From the NCBI GenBank assembly GCA_003485715.1, contig DNIF01000271.1:1-20861 (forward strand): a stretch of 20,861 nt of DNA, written 5' to 3'. This document shows positions 1 to 8,177 of the stretch, piece by piece. This stretch comes from Gammaproteobacteria bacterium (GTDB lineage Bacteria; Pseudomonadota; Gammaproteobacteria; UBA7966). Both the position numbers and the translations under genes were made by a program. The notes beneath the pieces were generated by a model, which was not told the DNA's origin, searched no databases, and worked only from the letters and a program-made list of their open reading frames with translations. Numbering within the stretch: position 1 is the first letter of the stretch; each line of letters begins with the position of its first letter.

Positions 1-1
1 C

Positions 2-370
2 GGTGCGGCACTCTGGGGTTCGTTGCTATTCGGCAGCATTCTGAGCCTCACCCGCCTCGCGGCGGTGGGCCGACGCAACCCGACTGTCGCCTGGGTAACG
101 CATTGGGCCTACATGCTGCGTGCCTCGCTGGTCGCCTATGCGGTCGGTGGCATCTTCCTTGGCATCACCTACTGGGACTTGTTCTACCAGTTGGTGTTCT
201 GCACCGTATTGATGCGAGCCATCGTGCAGGAAGAGCTGGCGGCGGCTGGCGCGACCACCACACCGAGCTTTCGGCTGCGCGCACCGCCCCCAGGTCGCTC
301 GGTGCCACCACGACATCGTCCTCTGCCGGCGCACCGCGCGGGCCCTGCGCAGGCTGCCCCCATCCGATGA
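2..370 (+). CDS. Exosortase A-associated O-glycosylation ligase (Wzy/WaaL-like), C-terminal fragment
   Basis: The gene enters from the left edge, so only about the last 122 residues are visible and the true start is outside. The visible part has hydrophobic segments (around GAALWGSLLFGSILSL, and the stretch from MLRASLVAYAVGG to FYQLVFCTVL) separated by a basic loop (RRNPTVAWVTHW). It ends in a Pro/Arg-rich cytosolic tail. The pattern resembles the C-terminus of the TIGR03097 / DUF5935 family of O-antigen-ligase-like inner-membrane proteins found beside xrtA; this family call is from memory. Such proteins are thought to join or transfer glycan chains in the periplasm. The TGA stop overlaps the ATG of the next gene (ATGA), which suggests translational coupling. 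The fragment is short, so another polytopic Wzy-like protein cannot be excluded. Confidence 0.7.
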   Translation, partial: GAALWGSLLFGSILSLTRLAAVGRRNPTVAWVTHWAYMLRASLVAYAVGGIFLGITYWDLFYQLVFCTVLMRAIVQEELAAAGATTTPSFRLRAPPPGRSVPPRHRPLPAHRAGPAQAAPIR

Positions 371-2175
371 ACTCGCTTGCCCTACTCCTCGATCAGAACA
401 CCGAGCGTCACCGGCGAACGCGGCAGATCCTGTTCGGGATTGCACCTGAAGACCAGCTACCCCGGAACGGCCTGACCCTCACCCCGGGCTCGGGCTGCGC
501 CATCGCCGCACGGTGGCAGGCCGCGATCAGCGGAGACCCCCGCTGGCGGGACGAGGACCTCGCCCGGATAGCCCGAGAGGAAGGGCACGCACGCGCACTC
601 ATCGAGGCCTGGCACCGCGACGGCGCGCGCAGTCTGGAAGGATTGGAGGGTCACTGGGCCCTGGCGGTGCACGAGGTGGGCACGCAAAGGACGCACCTGG
701 CAGTCGATGCGCTCGGGATCGCGACCCTTGCCTGGTCTGTGGATGCCGACCGAATCCTTGCCCACACGCGGGCCGATCAGGTCGCACGCGCCCTCGGCAC
801 CGGCATCGATCCGCAAGGGCTTTACGATTACCTCTACTGCCATATGGTCCCGGCACCGGCGACCGTCTGGCAGCGTGTGCAGAAGCTGCGCCCCGGTCAC
901 CTTGTCAGCATCGGGAAAGATGGCGTTCGGATCGAACGCTGGTGGTCTCCCCACTGGCGCGAGCCAGAGCGGGCGAACCTCGAGGAACTGGCGAACAATC
1001 TCAGGAGCTCGCTCGAGACGGCAACGGAGCGCGCGCTCGGCGAGGGCCCTGCCGCCGCCTTCCTCAGTGGTGGTCTGGACAGCAGCAGCGTAGTCAGCAT
1101 GGCTGCACGGCTACGCGGGACGGCCGTGGATGCCTTCAGCATCGGCTTCGCAGTCCCGGGTTACGACGAAATGGAGTGGGCACGAGCAGCCGCCCGGCAC
1201 GCCGGTGTGCGTTTGCATGAGCGCTACGTCACGCCAGAGGACGTCCTCGCGGCCATCCCGGAGGTCTCCGCCGCCTACGACGAACCCTTCGGCAACGCTT
1301 CCGCGGTACCCGCGCTCATCTGCGCACGTACGGCGCGTGCCGCCGGCTTCAACCGTATCCTGGCCGGTGATGGTGGTGACGAGATCTTCGGTGGCAACGC
1401 ACGCTACGCGAAGCAGTTCGTGTTCGAGCATTGGCAACGCCTGCCAGTTTCCCTGCGCGCGTTGTTGGCCCCGGTACTCGACAACCCGCTCACGCGCCGA
1501 ATGCCGGTTTTGACCAAGGCCGCGAGCTATGTCAGTCAGGCAGAGGTCCCGTTGCCTGACCGCCTTGAAAGTTACAACTTCCTGCACCGGCACGACCCAG
1601 CAGAGGTGTTCACGTCCGGTTTTCTCGCACAGGTCGATCGCGAACACCCGCTCGATGGGATGCGCAGTCGCTGGACCACGACAGACGGTGTACCAGTCAT
1701 CAAGCGCATGCTCGATCTGGACCTCGAGTACACCCTCGCCGACAACGACTTGCGCAAGGTCAACCGTACATGTGCCTTGGCTGGCATCGAAGTGCGCTAT
1801 CCCTTCCTCGACGCCGGCATGATGCGCCTCGCTACCGGCCTGCCCGCAGCATGGCTGGTGCGCAATGGGGAATTGCGCTGGTTCTATCGTCGGGCCATGC
1901 AAGGCGTGCTGGCCAAGGCGACGCTCGCCAAGGGCAAGCACGGCTTTGGCCTGCCCTTCGGTCTCTGGCTGCGTGAGCACGCCGGCCTGCGCACGCTGGC
2001 CAGCGAACACCTGCAGGCCTTGCGTCGGCGAGCCTGGTTTCGTGAAGACTGGATCGATTTTCTCCTGCGGCAGCATCAGCAGGGACATGCCGAGTACTAC
2101 GGTGTAATGATCTGGGTGATGGTGCTGCTGGAGGCCTGGATGCAGGCTCAGGAGGCGGCCGGAACCACCAGATGA
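367..2175 (+). CDS. Asparagine synthase-like amidotransferase of XrtA EPS cluster, glutaminase Cys absent
   Basis: The protein has 602 residues. The ATG at 367 overlaps the previous stop and gives a normal family length. An in-frame upstream ATG at 103 would run deep into the ligase gene and is rejected. The C-terminal synthetase domain is intact: PP-loop SGGLDSS (residues 234-240) binds ATP, and GDGGDEIFGG (334-343) is the usual second motif. The N-terminal half still looks like a class II glutamine amidotransferase (EGLEGHWALAVHE near 91-103, TVWQRVQKLRPGH near 167-178). However, the protein begins MNSLALLLDQ instead of MCGI, so the N-terminal Cys nucleophile that releases ammonia from glutamine is missing. 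Relatives in XrtA clusters are annotated as amidotransferases of unknown substrate. I infer an adenylating/amidating or ligase role in EPS assembly that uses free ammonia or another nucleophile. The family call is firm; the substrate is unknown. Confidence 0.9.
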   Translation: MNSLALLLDQNTERHRRTRQILFGIAPEDQLPRNGLTLTPGSGCAIAARWQAAISGDPRWRDEDLARIAREEGHARALIEAWHRDGARSLEGLEGHWALAVHEVGTQRTHLAVDALGIATLAWSVDADRILAHTRADQVARALGTGIDPQGLYDYLYCHMVPAPATVWQRVQKLRPGHLVSIGKDGVRIERWWSPHWREPERANLEELANNLRSSLETATERALGEGPAAAFLSGGLDSSSVVSMAARLRGTAVDAFSIGFAVPGYDEMEWARAAARHAGVRLHERYVTPEDVLAAIPEVSAAYDEPFGNASAVPALICARTARAAGFNRILAGDGGDEIFGGNARYAKQFVFEHWQRLPVSLRALLAPVLDNPLTRRMPVLTKAASYVSQAEVPLPDRLESYNFLHRHDPAEVFTSGFLAQVDREHPLDGMRSRWTTTDGVPVIKRMLDLDLEYTLADNDLRKVNRTCALAGIEVRYPFLDAGMMRLATGLPAAWLVRNGELRWFYRRAMQGVLAKATLAKGKHGFGLPFGLWLREHAGLRTLASEHLQALRRRAWFREDWIDFLLRQHQQGHAEYYGVMIWVMVLLEAWMQAQEAAGTTR

Positions 2176-2194
2176 GCAGATGAGGAAGGGCGCA

Positions 2195-2233
2195 GCGGGC
2201 GGCCCACCTCTCGGGCATGCGGCGAACGCCCGC
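2195..2233. terminator. Possible bidirectional hairpin between convergent genes
   Basis: The gap 2176-2252 separates the + strand amidotransferase from the - strand CapK-like gene. A 7-bp GC-rich inverted repeat (GCGGGCG at 2195-2201, CGCCCGC at 2227-2233) with a 25-nt loop lies in it. There is no T-tract on either side, so it is not a classical intrinsic terminator. The placement at a convergent junction is suggestive only. Confidence 0.25.
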
Positions 2234-2252
2234 AGTGACCGTGTCCGGCCAT

Positions 2253-3611
2253 TCAGCCCGGTGAGACGCGGCTCATCACATAGCGATGCTTTCCCGAGGC
2301 CTCGCTCGCCAGTTCGCCGTGATACTCGAGACTGATCGCCACCGTCTGCCCCAGGCGCGCCTTGAGAGCCTCCACGACACGAGCTGCCGCAACATCGTCC
2401 CATTGCGCGTTGACCACCAGTTCGACGCGGGTCAAAACCAGACTTTCCTGCACGATGCGGAACTGCTCCACGCCCTGCTCATCACGCAACACGTAGATCA
2501 GGGCCAGTCCGTGCATGATCGTGCCATCGGCGGCCACGACGAAATCGGTGGTCCGGCCCTCCACCGAGGCCAGCAGCGGCAAACCGCGCCCGCAGGCGCA
2601 GGGATCCGTGGCACGTGTGGCGATATCCCCGGTCCGATAGCGGATGAAGGGAAAGTCCCCGCTGCGCAGGTGGGTTACGACCACTTCCCCCGGACAACCA
2701 TCCGGGACTGCTTGGCCTGCACTGTCCAGCAATTCGAGGATGATGTCCTCAGCCGTCAGATGCAGGCCACCTTGCGGGCATTCGTGGGCAATGAAGCCGG
2801 CATCGCGCCCACCGTAGCCGTTGGCCACCGGGGCAGCGAATACGCGGCTGATGAGTTCGCGCTGGTGCGGATAGAGCCGCTCTGAGGTCACGAATACCAC
2901 GGCGATGCCCAGCCCATTGAGACGCACCCCTGAGCGCTCCGCATGACGCGCGATGAGCGCCAGGGCCGATGGATAGCCGAACAGCATTCGCGGCCGAAAA
3001 TCCCGGATCTCGGCGATGAAGCGATCAAGCTTCTGCGTCGACATCTCGAAGGCCGGCAACAAGCGCGTACGCATCAGCGCGTCGCGCCAGCCGCGCAGCC
3101 GATCCTGAGCACCGACCTCGATGGGTGAACCCCATACGACCATCTCACGATCGCCGATGTCCACGTCCCACCAGCGGGTGGCCCGCCACTTCGCGGCCAC
3201 ATCGTGCGCCACCCGTTCGCGACCGAGCCAGAACACCAGCGGTGCGCCACTGGAACCGCCGGTGTTGCTCCGCTGCAATCCCTCCGCCCCGGGACGCTTC
3301 ATCGACTCGACCTGTGCACGGATGGTGGGCTTGTCGAGTAACGGCAGGCGGGCGAGATCCCTTGGCTCGCGGATCTCACGCGCCGCGATTCCATGCGCAG
3401 CGAAGAGCCGTCCCCAGTAGGGCACTTCACGCACCGCAGAGTCGATGAATGTCGCCAGTGTCGCGGCCGCCCGTTCCTCCAGCGCTGCACGGGGAAGCCA
3501 TTGTGAACGCTCCATGGCCGCACGGATGCGCGGGCTGGCGTGCCCCTTGGCCAGACACTGCAACGGGAAGATTACCTTGGACACCAGCAGGGTCCATGGA
3601 TCCACGCTCAT
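2253..3611 (-). CDS. CapK / phenylacetate-CoA ligase-like AMP-forming enzyme
   Basis: The protein has 452 residues from the ATG at 3611, chosen because GGAG lies 10 nt upstream. A longer frame reaching 3698 would overlap the previous gene and adds a non-conserved N-terminus. It belongs to the ANL adenylating superfamily, COG1541 (CapK, F390 synthetase and PaaK relatives). The phosphate loop is SNTGGSSGAP (115-124). RYRTGD (324-329) carries the ribose-binding Asp. A Cys pair CACGRG lies at 338-343. The C-terminal ASGKHRYV (about 438-444) carries the expected Lys. Known relatives activate a carboxylate as acyl-AMP and often pass it to CoA. CapK-like proteins recur in capsule and EPS loci, where their acyl substrate is mostly unproven. 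It is last in the - strand operon, 67 bp after the GT4 gene. The likely role is supplying an activated acyl or amino-acyl group for polymer decoration. Confidence 0.85.
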   Translation of the reverse strand: MSVDPWTLLVSKVIFPLQCLAKGHASPRIRAAMERSQWLPRAALEERAAATLATFIDSAVREVPYWGRLFAAHGIAAREIREPRDLARLPLLDKPTIRAQVESMKRPGAEGLQRSNTGGSSGAPLVFWLGRERVAHDVAAKWRATRWWDVDIGDREMVVWGSPIEVGAQDRLRGWRDALMRTRLLPAFEMSTQKLDRFIAEIRDFRPRMLFGYPSALALIARHAERSGVRLNGLGIAVVFVTSERLYPHQRELISRVFAAPVANGYGGRDAGFIAHECPQGGLHLTAEDIILELLDSAGQAVPDGCPGEVVVTHLRSGDFPFIRYRTGDIATRATDPCACGRGLPLLASVEGRTTDFVVAADGTIMHGLALIYVLRDEQGVEQFRIVQESLVLTRVELVVNAQWDDVAAARVVEALKARLGQTVAISLEYHGELASEASGKHRYVMSRVSPG

Positions 3612-3621
3612 GGCCTGTAGG

Positions 3622-3625
3622 CTCC
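3622..3625 (-). promoter_or_regulatory. Shine-Dalgarno GGAG fixing the CapK-like start
   Basis: On the minus strand GGAG precedes the ATG at 3611 by 10 nt. The upstream in-frame codons have no comparable site, and the longer reading would overlap the GT4 gene. Confidence 0.55.
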
Positions 3626-3678
3626 GGCCGTGGCAGGACACGCGAACCCCGGCTCGAACACAGCGCAACTGTGTGCTG

Positions 3679-4950
3679 TCACGCCGATCGAACTCCAACC
3701 CGAGGCTCGATGGGACACGTCAGCGAAGCTCGAGCCTGCCAGTGCAGATCCTCGAAGATCTGCACCAGTCTCTGCACGCGCGTCTCCCAGGCATTGGCCT
3801 CGGCGTGCTGTCGGATGTAATCCCGCGGCCATTCGGCGGCCAGCGCGGCTTCGATGGCCGTCGCCAGCCCACGAGCGTCACCGAAGGCGACGATGTGACC
3901 AAGGCGCGCATCGCTCAGCACCTCCGCGTTACCGCCGACATCGGTGGTCACCACCGGCAGACCACAGGCCATTGCCTCGAGGAAGACATTGGCCCAACCC
4001 TCGTTGCGCGTTGCCAGCACGAAGAGGTCGGCTGCCGAGAGCGGCCAGCGGAGTTCATCGCTGGCGACCCGGCCGAGGAAGTGCACGTGTGCGCCGATCC
4101 CGAGCGCCTCTGCCTGGGTACGCAATCGCGGCCCCCAGTCGCCCTCGCCACTCGCCCCGCCGGCGACGAGGTAGTGCAGACGAGGCTCCCTGGCGATGAG
4201 GTCGGGCAGGATGTCGAGCACTCGATGGAAACCCTTGCGTTCGCACAGACCGCCGACGCCGATCAGAACGCGCGCATCTGCAGGCAATCCAAGCCGGCGG
4301 CGGGCCTCTGTCCGGTTCATGGGGCGAAAGCGCTCGATATCGACGCCATTGCCGACGACCTCTTCCCGCCGGGGGCACGCGCCAAGTGCCCGCACGTGCT
4401 CGAGGAGCGCACCCGCTACGGAAAGCACGCAATCGACCTGATCGAGTGCCCGCACCATGCGTGCTCGCCGCCCGGCGTGGCGCGCGAGCGGAACCTCGGT
4501 TCCGCGCAGGGTCACGCAGACCGGCACTCCAAGACGCCGCCCCAACCACGCCGCGGCCACACCGTCCGGCCAGGCGAAATGCGCATCCAGTAAATCGAGT
4601 CGCCCAGCCTGCCGCAGCGCGCGCAGCACCGGCAAGGCAGCGCGGGCAAGACTCGCCGCATCCAGCAGCCTGAGCACTCCGGGAGCGGCCAGGAACCGGG
4701 GTCGCAGTACGTCGATCCCCTGCATTCGCTCCTGCGACACGGCTGGTGGCCGCCAGTTGGGCCGTACGCGGCGGATGAGTGACTGACCGGGGAACCAGGG
4801 TCGCGGTGCCACGACCGTGAGGGGCAGATTTTGCGCCACGCGGAACATGCGCTCACGGATGAAGATCCCGGCCGCTGGTTCGCCCGCGTGCGGAAACAGT
4901 GATGAAAGCGTCACCACCGCAGGTGCCCTCTTGAGGGCATCGCTGCTCAT
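3679..4950 (-). CDS. Family 4 (GT-B) glycosyltransferase, EPS assembly
   Basis: The protein has 423 residues. Its ATG at 4950 overlaps the stop of the upstream sugar transferase (ATGA), so the start is well fixed. The N-terminal acceptor domain starts with VVTLSSLFPHAGEPAAGIFIRE. The C-terminal donor domain shows GNGVDIERFRP (200-210), GGLCERKGFH (233-242) and the GT4 EX7E motif, Glu317 to Glu325, inside NEGWANVFLEAMACGLPVV. These are typical of retaining GT4 enzymes that use a nucleotide-activated sugar at the cytosolic face of the inner membrane. No transmembrane segment is evident. Relatives are common in XrtA clusters, but I cannot tell it from a general GT4 enzyme, and neither the sugar nor the linkage can be read from sequence. 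It probably adds one residue of the EPS repeat unit. Confidence 0.88.
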   Translation of the reverse strand: MSSDALKRAPAVVTLSSLFPHAGEPAAGIFIRERMFRVAQNLPLTVVAPRPWFPGQSLIRRVRPNWRPPAVSQERMQGIDVLRPRFLAAPGVLRLLDAASLARAALPVLRALRQAGRLDLLDAHFAWPDGVAAAWLGRRLGVPVCVTLRGTEVPLARHAGRRARMVRALDQVDCVLSVAGALLEHVRALGACPRREEVVGNGVDIERFRPMNRTEARRRLGLPADARVLIGVGGLCERKGFHRVLDILPDLIAREPRLHYLVAGGASGEGDWGPRLRTQAEALGIGAHVHFLGRVASDELRWPLSAADLFVLATRNEGWANVFLEAMACGLPVVTTDVGGNAEVLSDARLGHIVAFGDARGLATAIEAALAAEWPRDYIRQHAEANAWETRVQRLVQIFEDLHWQARASLTCPIEPRVGVRSA

Positions 4951-6140
4951 GCGAACAACTCGTCCAGCAGCGAGAGCTTCTGGGTCCAGTCGTATTCGCG
5001 CAGCACAAAAGCACGCGCATCCATGCTGGGCAGGACTACAGCGCCGTTGATGCGTTCCAGTACGGCGATGGCAAAGGCAGCGGGCTCGCTCTCGATTGCG
5101 TGCGGTGTATCCCGGGTGACTCTGATGCCCTCGAAGGCGGCGGGTGTGCCGACCACCGGGAGCCCCATCGCCAAGGCCTCGAGTATCTTGTTCTGCACCC
5201 CGCGCGCGATGCGCAACGGCGCTATCGATACCTGCGCCTGAGCAAGCCAGGGACGCACATCCGCCACGGTGCCCGTGACGATGACACCCGGCAAGTTCGC
5301 CAACGCGCGCACGCGAGGTCGTGGACGGGCACCGACAATCGCAAGGCTTGTATCGGGGCGCTGCGCCCGCACGAGCGGCCAGATCGATTCGCAGAACCAG
5401 ATCACTGCATCCTCGTTGGGCGCGTAATCCATCGCACCAGTGAAGACAACCTCTGCACGGCGTGCTGGCCAGTCATTCCGCGCGATGGCTTGGGGATCGA
5501 AATAGTCCGTGTCGACGCCGTTCTCCATGCAACTCACTCGCGCGACCGACTCGGGTGCAAGACGGCGGAACAGCGCCGCCTCGGGTTCGCTGACGAAAAG
5601 CGTGTGGTCGAAGGTGGCGGCCACTTTGCGCTCGAAGTCCAGCAGACGACGCCCCTCACGGGCGTGGATCCAGGCGATCGCCCCTGCGGAGGATGCCCCG
5701 TAGGCGCTGAATTTCGCAGAATCTACATCCACGAGATCTGCCACCCGCCGGGCACCCTGCCACTCCGGTCCCATGACATAGGCGGCCATGGCGGAGGAAA
5801 AGACCAGCACCCTACGCAGCGGCTCACGTCGCTGCAGTCCCCGGATCCAGCGCAGCAGACGCGCTTGGCGGAAGTAGCGCAGGGAGAGCGGCTCACCGGT
5901 CAGTAATCCCGGCATGCTCCTTAATCTTTGCAGGCGCGGACGCATGGGCACTACACAGGAGGAAGCGGTGTAATCCGCAAGCCGAGGCACGTGCACGGCG
6001 TCAGCCGGGTCGTCCATCAACGCACCCAGATGCACGTGAAAGCGCGCAGCCAAATGCCGCAGGATGTGGAAGGACCGTACCTTGTCGCCCTTGTTCGGCG
6101 GAAAGGGGATGCGATGGGCCAGAAAAAGCAGCGATTCCAT
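4947..6140 (-). CDS. TIGR03087-type PEP-CTERM/XrtA system sugar transferase
   Basis: The protein has 397 residues. The hallmark N-terminus of this XrtA-specific group is present (HRIPFPPNKGDKVRSFH, residues 9-25). The later motifs MENGVDTDYF (205-214), FTGAMDYAPNEDAV (233-246) and LEALAMGLPVV complete a GT-B fold. Members occur almost only in genomes with the exosortase A EPS locus, so this gene is a strong marker for the class of the whole cluster. It is expected to act in the cytosol and add a sugar to the lipid-linked precursor; the donor and acceptor are not known. The start is one base after the stop of the FemAB-like gene, and the stop overlaps the next gene's start, so it sits inside one transcription unit. 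No dedicated strong ribosome site is seen, which fits translational coupling. Confidence 0.93.
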   Translation of the reverse strand: MESLLFLAHRIPFPPNKGDKVRSFHILRHLAARFHVHLGALMDDPADAVHVPRLADYTASSCVVPMRPRLQRLRSMPGLLTGEPLSLRYFRQARLLRWIRGLQRREPLRRVLVFSSAMAAYVMGPEWQGARRVADLVDVDSAKFSAYGASSAGAIAWIHAREGRRLLDFERKVAATFDHTLFVSEPEAALFRRLAPESVARVSCMENGVDTDYFDPQAIARNDWPARRAEVVFTGAMDYAPNEDAVIWFCESIWPLVRAQRPDTSLAIVGARPRPRVRALANLPGVIVTGTVADVRPWLAQAQVSIAPLRIARGVQNKILEALAMGLPVVGTPAAFEGIRVTRDTPHAIESEPAAFAIAVLERINGAVVLPSMDARAFVLREYDWTQKLSLLDELFA

Positions 6141-6141
6141 C

Positions 6142-7182
6142 TCAGCCCAGGCTGCGCGCGAGCCACGGCCCGATGAAATTTGCTACCGGCAAGGGCAGCT
6201 TCTGCCAGGCAGCGATGAACAAGCGATACTTCGGATTCAGCGGGTTCACATCCGGGACCGAGCTCGCGTGCACCAGATGATAGCGATAGGGCAATGGAAC
6301 AGGCTCGAAGCCCCAATTTCTCTTGAAGCTGAACGACCCCGTACCCTGTTTGCTGCGCCCGTAGTCGAAGATCCTCGCACCTGCCTCTGCGGCACGACAC
6401 ATCACCGACCAGTACATGAAATCGAAGGCCTTGCTCGCGCGCGCGGCCGGCAGGCCGCCCCCATAGTAGGGGAGCACCTCGTCCCGGAAGTGGAAGGACA
6501 ACACGCTCGCGAGCGGACCACCAGCCGCATCCGTTACCGTCATCACGCTGACCCGGTCGCCGAACAATTCCAGCAGCCTGGCGAAATGCCGGCGTGCAAA
6601 AACCGGTGTCCCGTGATCGCGCACGCTGGCGGCGTAGATGGGGAAGAAGCGCTCGATATCGCAATCCCTCTCGGCCAGGAGACCCGCCTCGATACCCTTG
6701 CGAACCATCGCGCGCTGCTTGCGCGGAATGGCCTTCATGTTCACATCCGGATCGTCATCGATGCGCTTGCGGAACGTGACATACAAATCCTTGCCCGGCC
6801 AATCATCGCGCGCGCCTTCACGGAAACGGAGCTCCAGGTAATCTACACCTCGCTGATGCGCCAGGGCCACGGCGTGTGCCTCGAGGGCAGCCCGCGCCTC
6901 CTCAGTTCGCGCCAAGGTCCCGCCGTAGACGCAGAATGGCAGCGAGACAAGCGCGTGGCCGAACAGGCGACTCCTCACCTCCGCAAGTGGCAGCACACCC
7001 TCGATGACCCCAGAGCGAGTGGCGGCGAGGAACTTGGTCGCGTGACCGTGGACTTCCTCGATCAGTTGCTGCCACTCGGCCAGATGGAAGAAGGTACCGG
7101 CGTCATGCCCCTCGACGAAGGCATTCCAGGCAGCTCGCCCAACCTTGGCGAGCGGCACGACTTCGAGGCCTGTGCCCTGCAT
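6142..7182 (-). CDS. FemAB-like protein of the XrtA/PEP-CTERM system (TIGR03019)
   Basis: The protein has 346 residues from the ATG at 7182, 16 nt after the deacetylase stop. It shows two tandem GNAT-like halves, as in FemAB/peptidyltransferase relatives: FFHLAEWQQLI near 31-41, PRKQRAMVRKGIEAGL (153-168), and the very characteristic C-terminal block FDYGRSKQGTGSFSFKRNW (272-290). FemAB enzymes move an amino acid from aminoacyl-tRNA to peptidoglycan precursors. The XrtA-linked branch is thought to act on EPS or its precursor, but its reaction has not been established to my knowledge. No signal peptide is seen, so it is probably cytosolic. Its neighbours are the deacetylase, which could expose free amines, and a sugar transferase, so N-acylation or aminoacylation of an amino sugar is a reasonable inference. 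Confidence 0.92.
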   Translation of the reverse strand: MQGTGLEVVPLAKVGRAAWNAFVEGHDAGTFFHLAEWQQLIEEVHGHATKFLAATRSGVIEGVLPLAEVRSRLFGHALVSLPFCVYGGTLARTEEARAALEAHAVALAHQRGVDYLELRFREGARDDWPGKDLYVTFRKRIDDDPDVNMKAIPRKQRAMVRKGIEAGLLAERDCDIERFFPIYAASVRDHGTPVFARRHFARLLELFGDRVSVMTVTDAAGGPLASVLSFHFRDEVLPYYGGGLPAARASKAFDFMYWSVMCRAAEAGARIFDYGRSKQGTGSFSFKRNWGFEPVPLPYRYHLVHASSVPDVNPLNPKYRLFIAAWQKLPLPVANFIGPWLARSLG

Positions 7183-7198
7183 CCGTTCGTGCCCCGAC

Positions 7199-8113
7199 TC
7201 AGCCGGCAGCAGATCGCAGCACGGAGCGGGGCTGCTGCGATTTCGCGCCCTCGGTCAGAAAGATGCGGTCCATGCGATCCCAGCGGAAGTCCTTGAGCAG
7301 GCGTTCGAGTCGCCCGGCGACGCGGTCCAGATTGAGGTAATGGCGAAAGCGCGTACGCAGACTGAGGCTGCTGGGTCGAGGTTGGTCCGGGTCAACCTCC
7401 CAAGGGTGCATGTAGAAAATGCACGGGCGCCCCTCCGACTGATTCACTCTCCGCATGGCCCAGCGGGTGACTGTGTAAGGATAGAGGCGAAAGTACCCGC
7501 CGCCGCAGAAGGGCAGATTGCGATCGAAGAGCCGAAGGGTAGACATGGGCACCTCGATGATCCCGGAATCGGCATCGGTAAAGGCCGACCGTGGTGCCTC
7601 TGGAAAGCCATAAAGATCATGTCGCACGGGAAAGATACTGGAGCTGTACACGTAGCCAGCCTCCTTGAGCACGCCAAGTGCCCAGAGGTTGCGCTTACCG
7701 ATCGAGAACGTCGGCGCGCGATAGCCGAGCACCGGGCGCCCGGCAATGTCCTCCAGCACCGACTTGGTTCGGATGACATCCTGGCGTAGCCGCGCGCGAT
7801 CCATATCGTGCACGCGAGTGTGATCCCAGCCATGGCTGGCCAGTTCGTGCCCTTCATCAACGATGCGCCGAATGAGCGCGGGATGACGTTCCGCAACCCA
7901 GCCCAGACAGAAGAAGGTGGCAGAAACCCCGCAGTTGGCGAAAAGATCGAGCAGGAGTCCCGTGTTCTGTTCAACCCGGCTGGGCCATGAATCCCATTCA
8001 TCGCGGGTCACGCGGCGCTCGAAGGCCGATACCTGGAAGTACTCCTCTACATCGACGCTCATGGCATTGATGATGCTGGCCGGCCGAGAGGCTGGAAGAT
8101 GTTCCGCTTGCAT
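7199..8113 (-). CDS. XrtA-associated polysaccharide deacetylase (NodB fold with DUF3473)
   Basis: The protein has 304 residues from the ATG at 8113, which is preceded by GAGGA at 8 nt. A longer frame to 8218 would overlap the ATPase gene and adds a non-conserved basic stretch. NodB-type motifs are in order: SVDVEEYF (19-26) with the catalytic Asp, HGWDH (94-98) with the two metal-binding His, GYRAPTFS (130-137), and HPWEVD (236-241) near the C-terminus. The C-terminal part (GGGYFRLYP to PRPSSLSLRTRF) is the DUF3473 extension typical of the TIGR03006 group. The enzyme should remove N-acetyl groups from hexosamines in a metal-dependent way, changing polymer charge. No signal peptide is apparent, so action on a cytosolic or lipid-linked intermediate is possible. 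It lies between the ATPase and FemAB genes, the usual order in XrtA loci. Confidence 0.93.
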   Translation of the reverse strand: MQAEHLPASRPASIINAMSVDVEEYFQVSAFERRVTRDEWDSWPSRVEQNTGLLLDLFANCGVSATFFCLGWVAERHPALIRRIVDEGHELASHGWDHTRVHDMDRARLRQDVIRTKSVLEDIAGRPVLGYRAPTFSIGKRNLWALGVLKEAGYVYSSSIFPVRHDLYGFPEAPRSAFTDADSGIIEVPMSTLRLFDRNLPFCGGGYFRLYPYTVTRWAMRRVNQSEGRPCIFYMHPWEVDPDQPRPSSLSLRTRFRHYLNLDRVAGRLERLLKDFRWDRMDRIFLTEGAKSQQPRSVLRSAAG

Positions 8114-8121
8114 GCGTGTGG

Positions 8122-8126
8122 TCCTC
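8122..8126 (-). promoter_or_regulatory. Shine-Dalgarno GAGGA fixing the deacetylase start
   Basis: GAGGA on the minus strand lies 8 nt before the ATG at 8113, close to an ideal site. It supports the short start rather than in-frame codons up to 8218. Confidence 0.6.
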
Positions 8127-8177
8127 GAACCTCTCTGCCTTACCCCGGAATGACCGGAGGAAGATAAGCGCGGCGCG

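Noticed and set aside
103..366. Longer N-terminus for the amidotransferase starting at ATG 103
   Set aside because: It would overlap the ligase coding sequence in another frame; the ATGA junction at 367 gives a normal domain start.
1111..2403. 430-codon open frame antisense to the amidotransferase
   Set aside because: It lies fully across a gene with clear family motifs, shows no recognisable fold, and is expected by chance in GC-rich DNA.
3445..4593. 382-codon + strand open frame across the GT4 gene
   Set aside because: It is antisense to a gene with clear GT4 motifs and its translation has no domain-like pattern.
6064..7296. 410-codon + strand open frame across the FemAB-like gene
   Set aside because: It is the antisense shadow of a well-identified gene.
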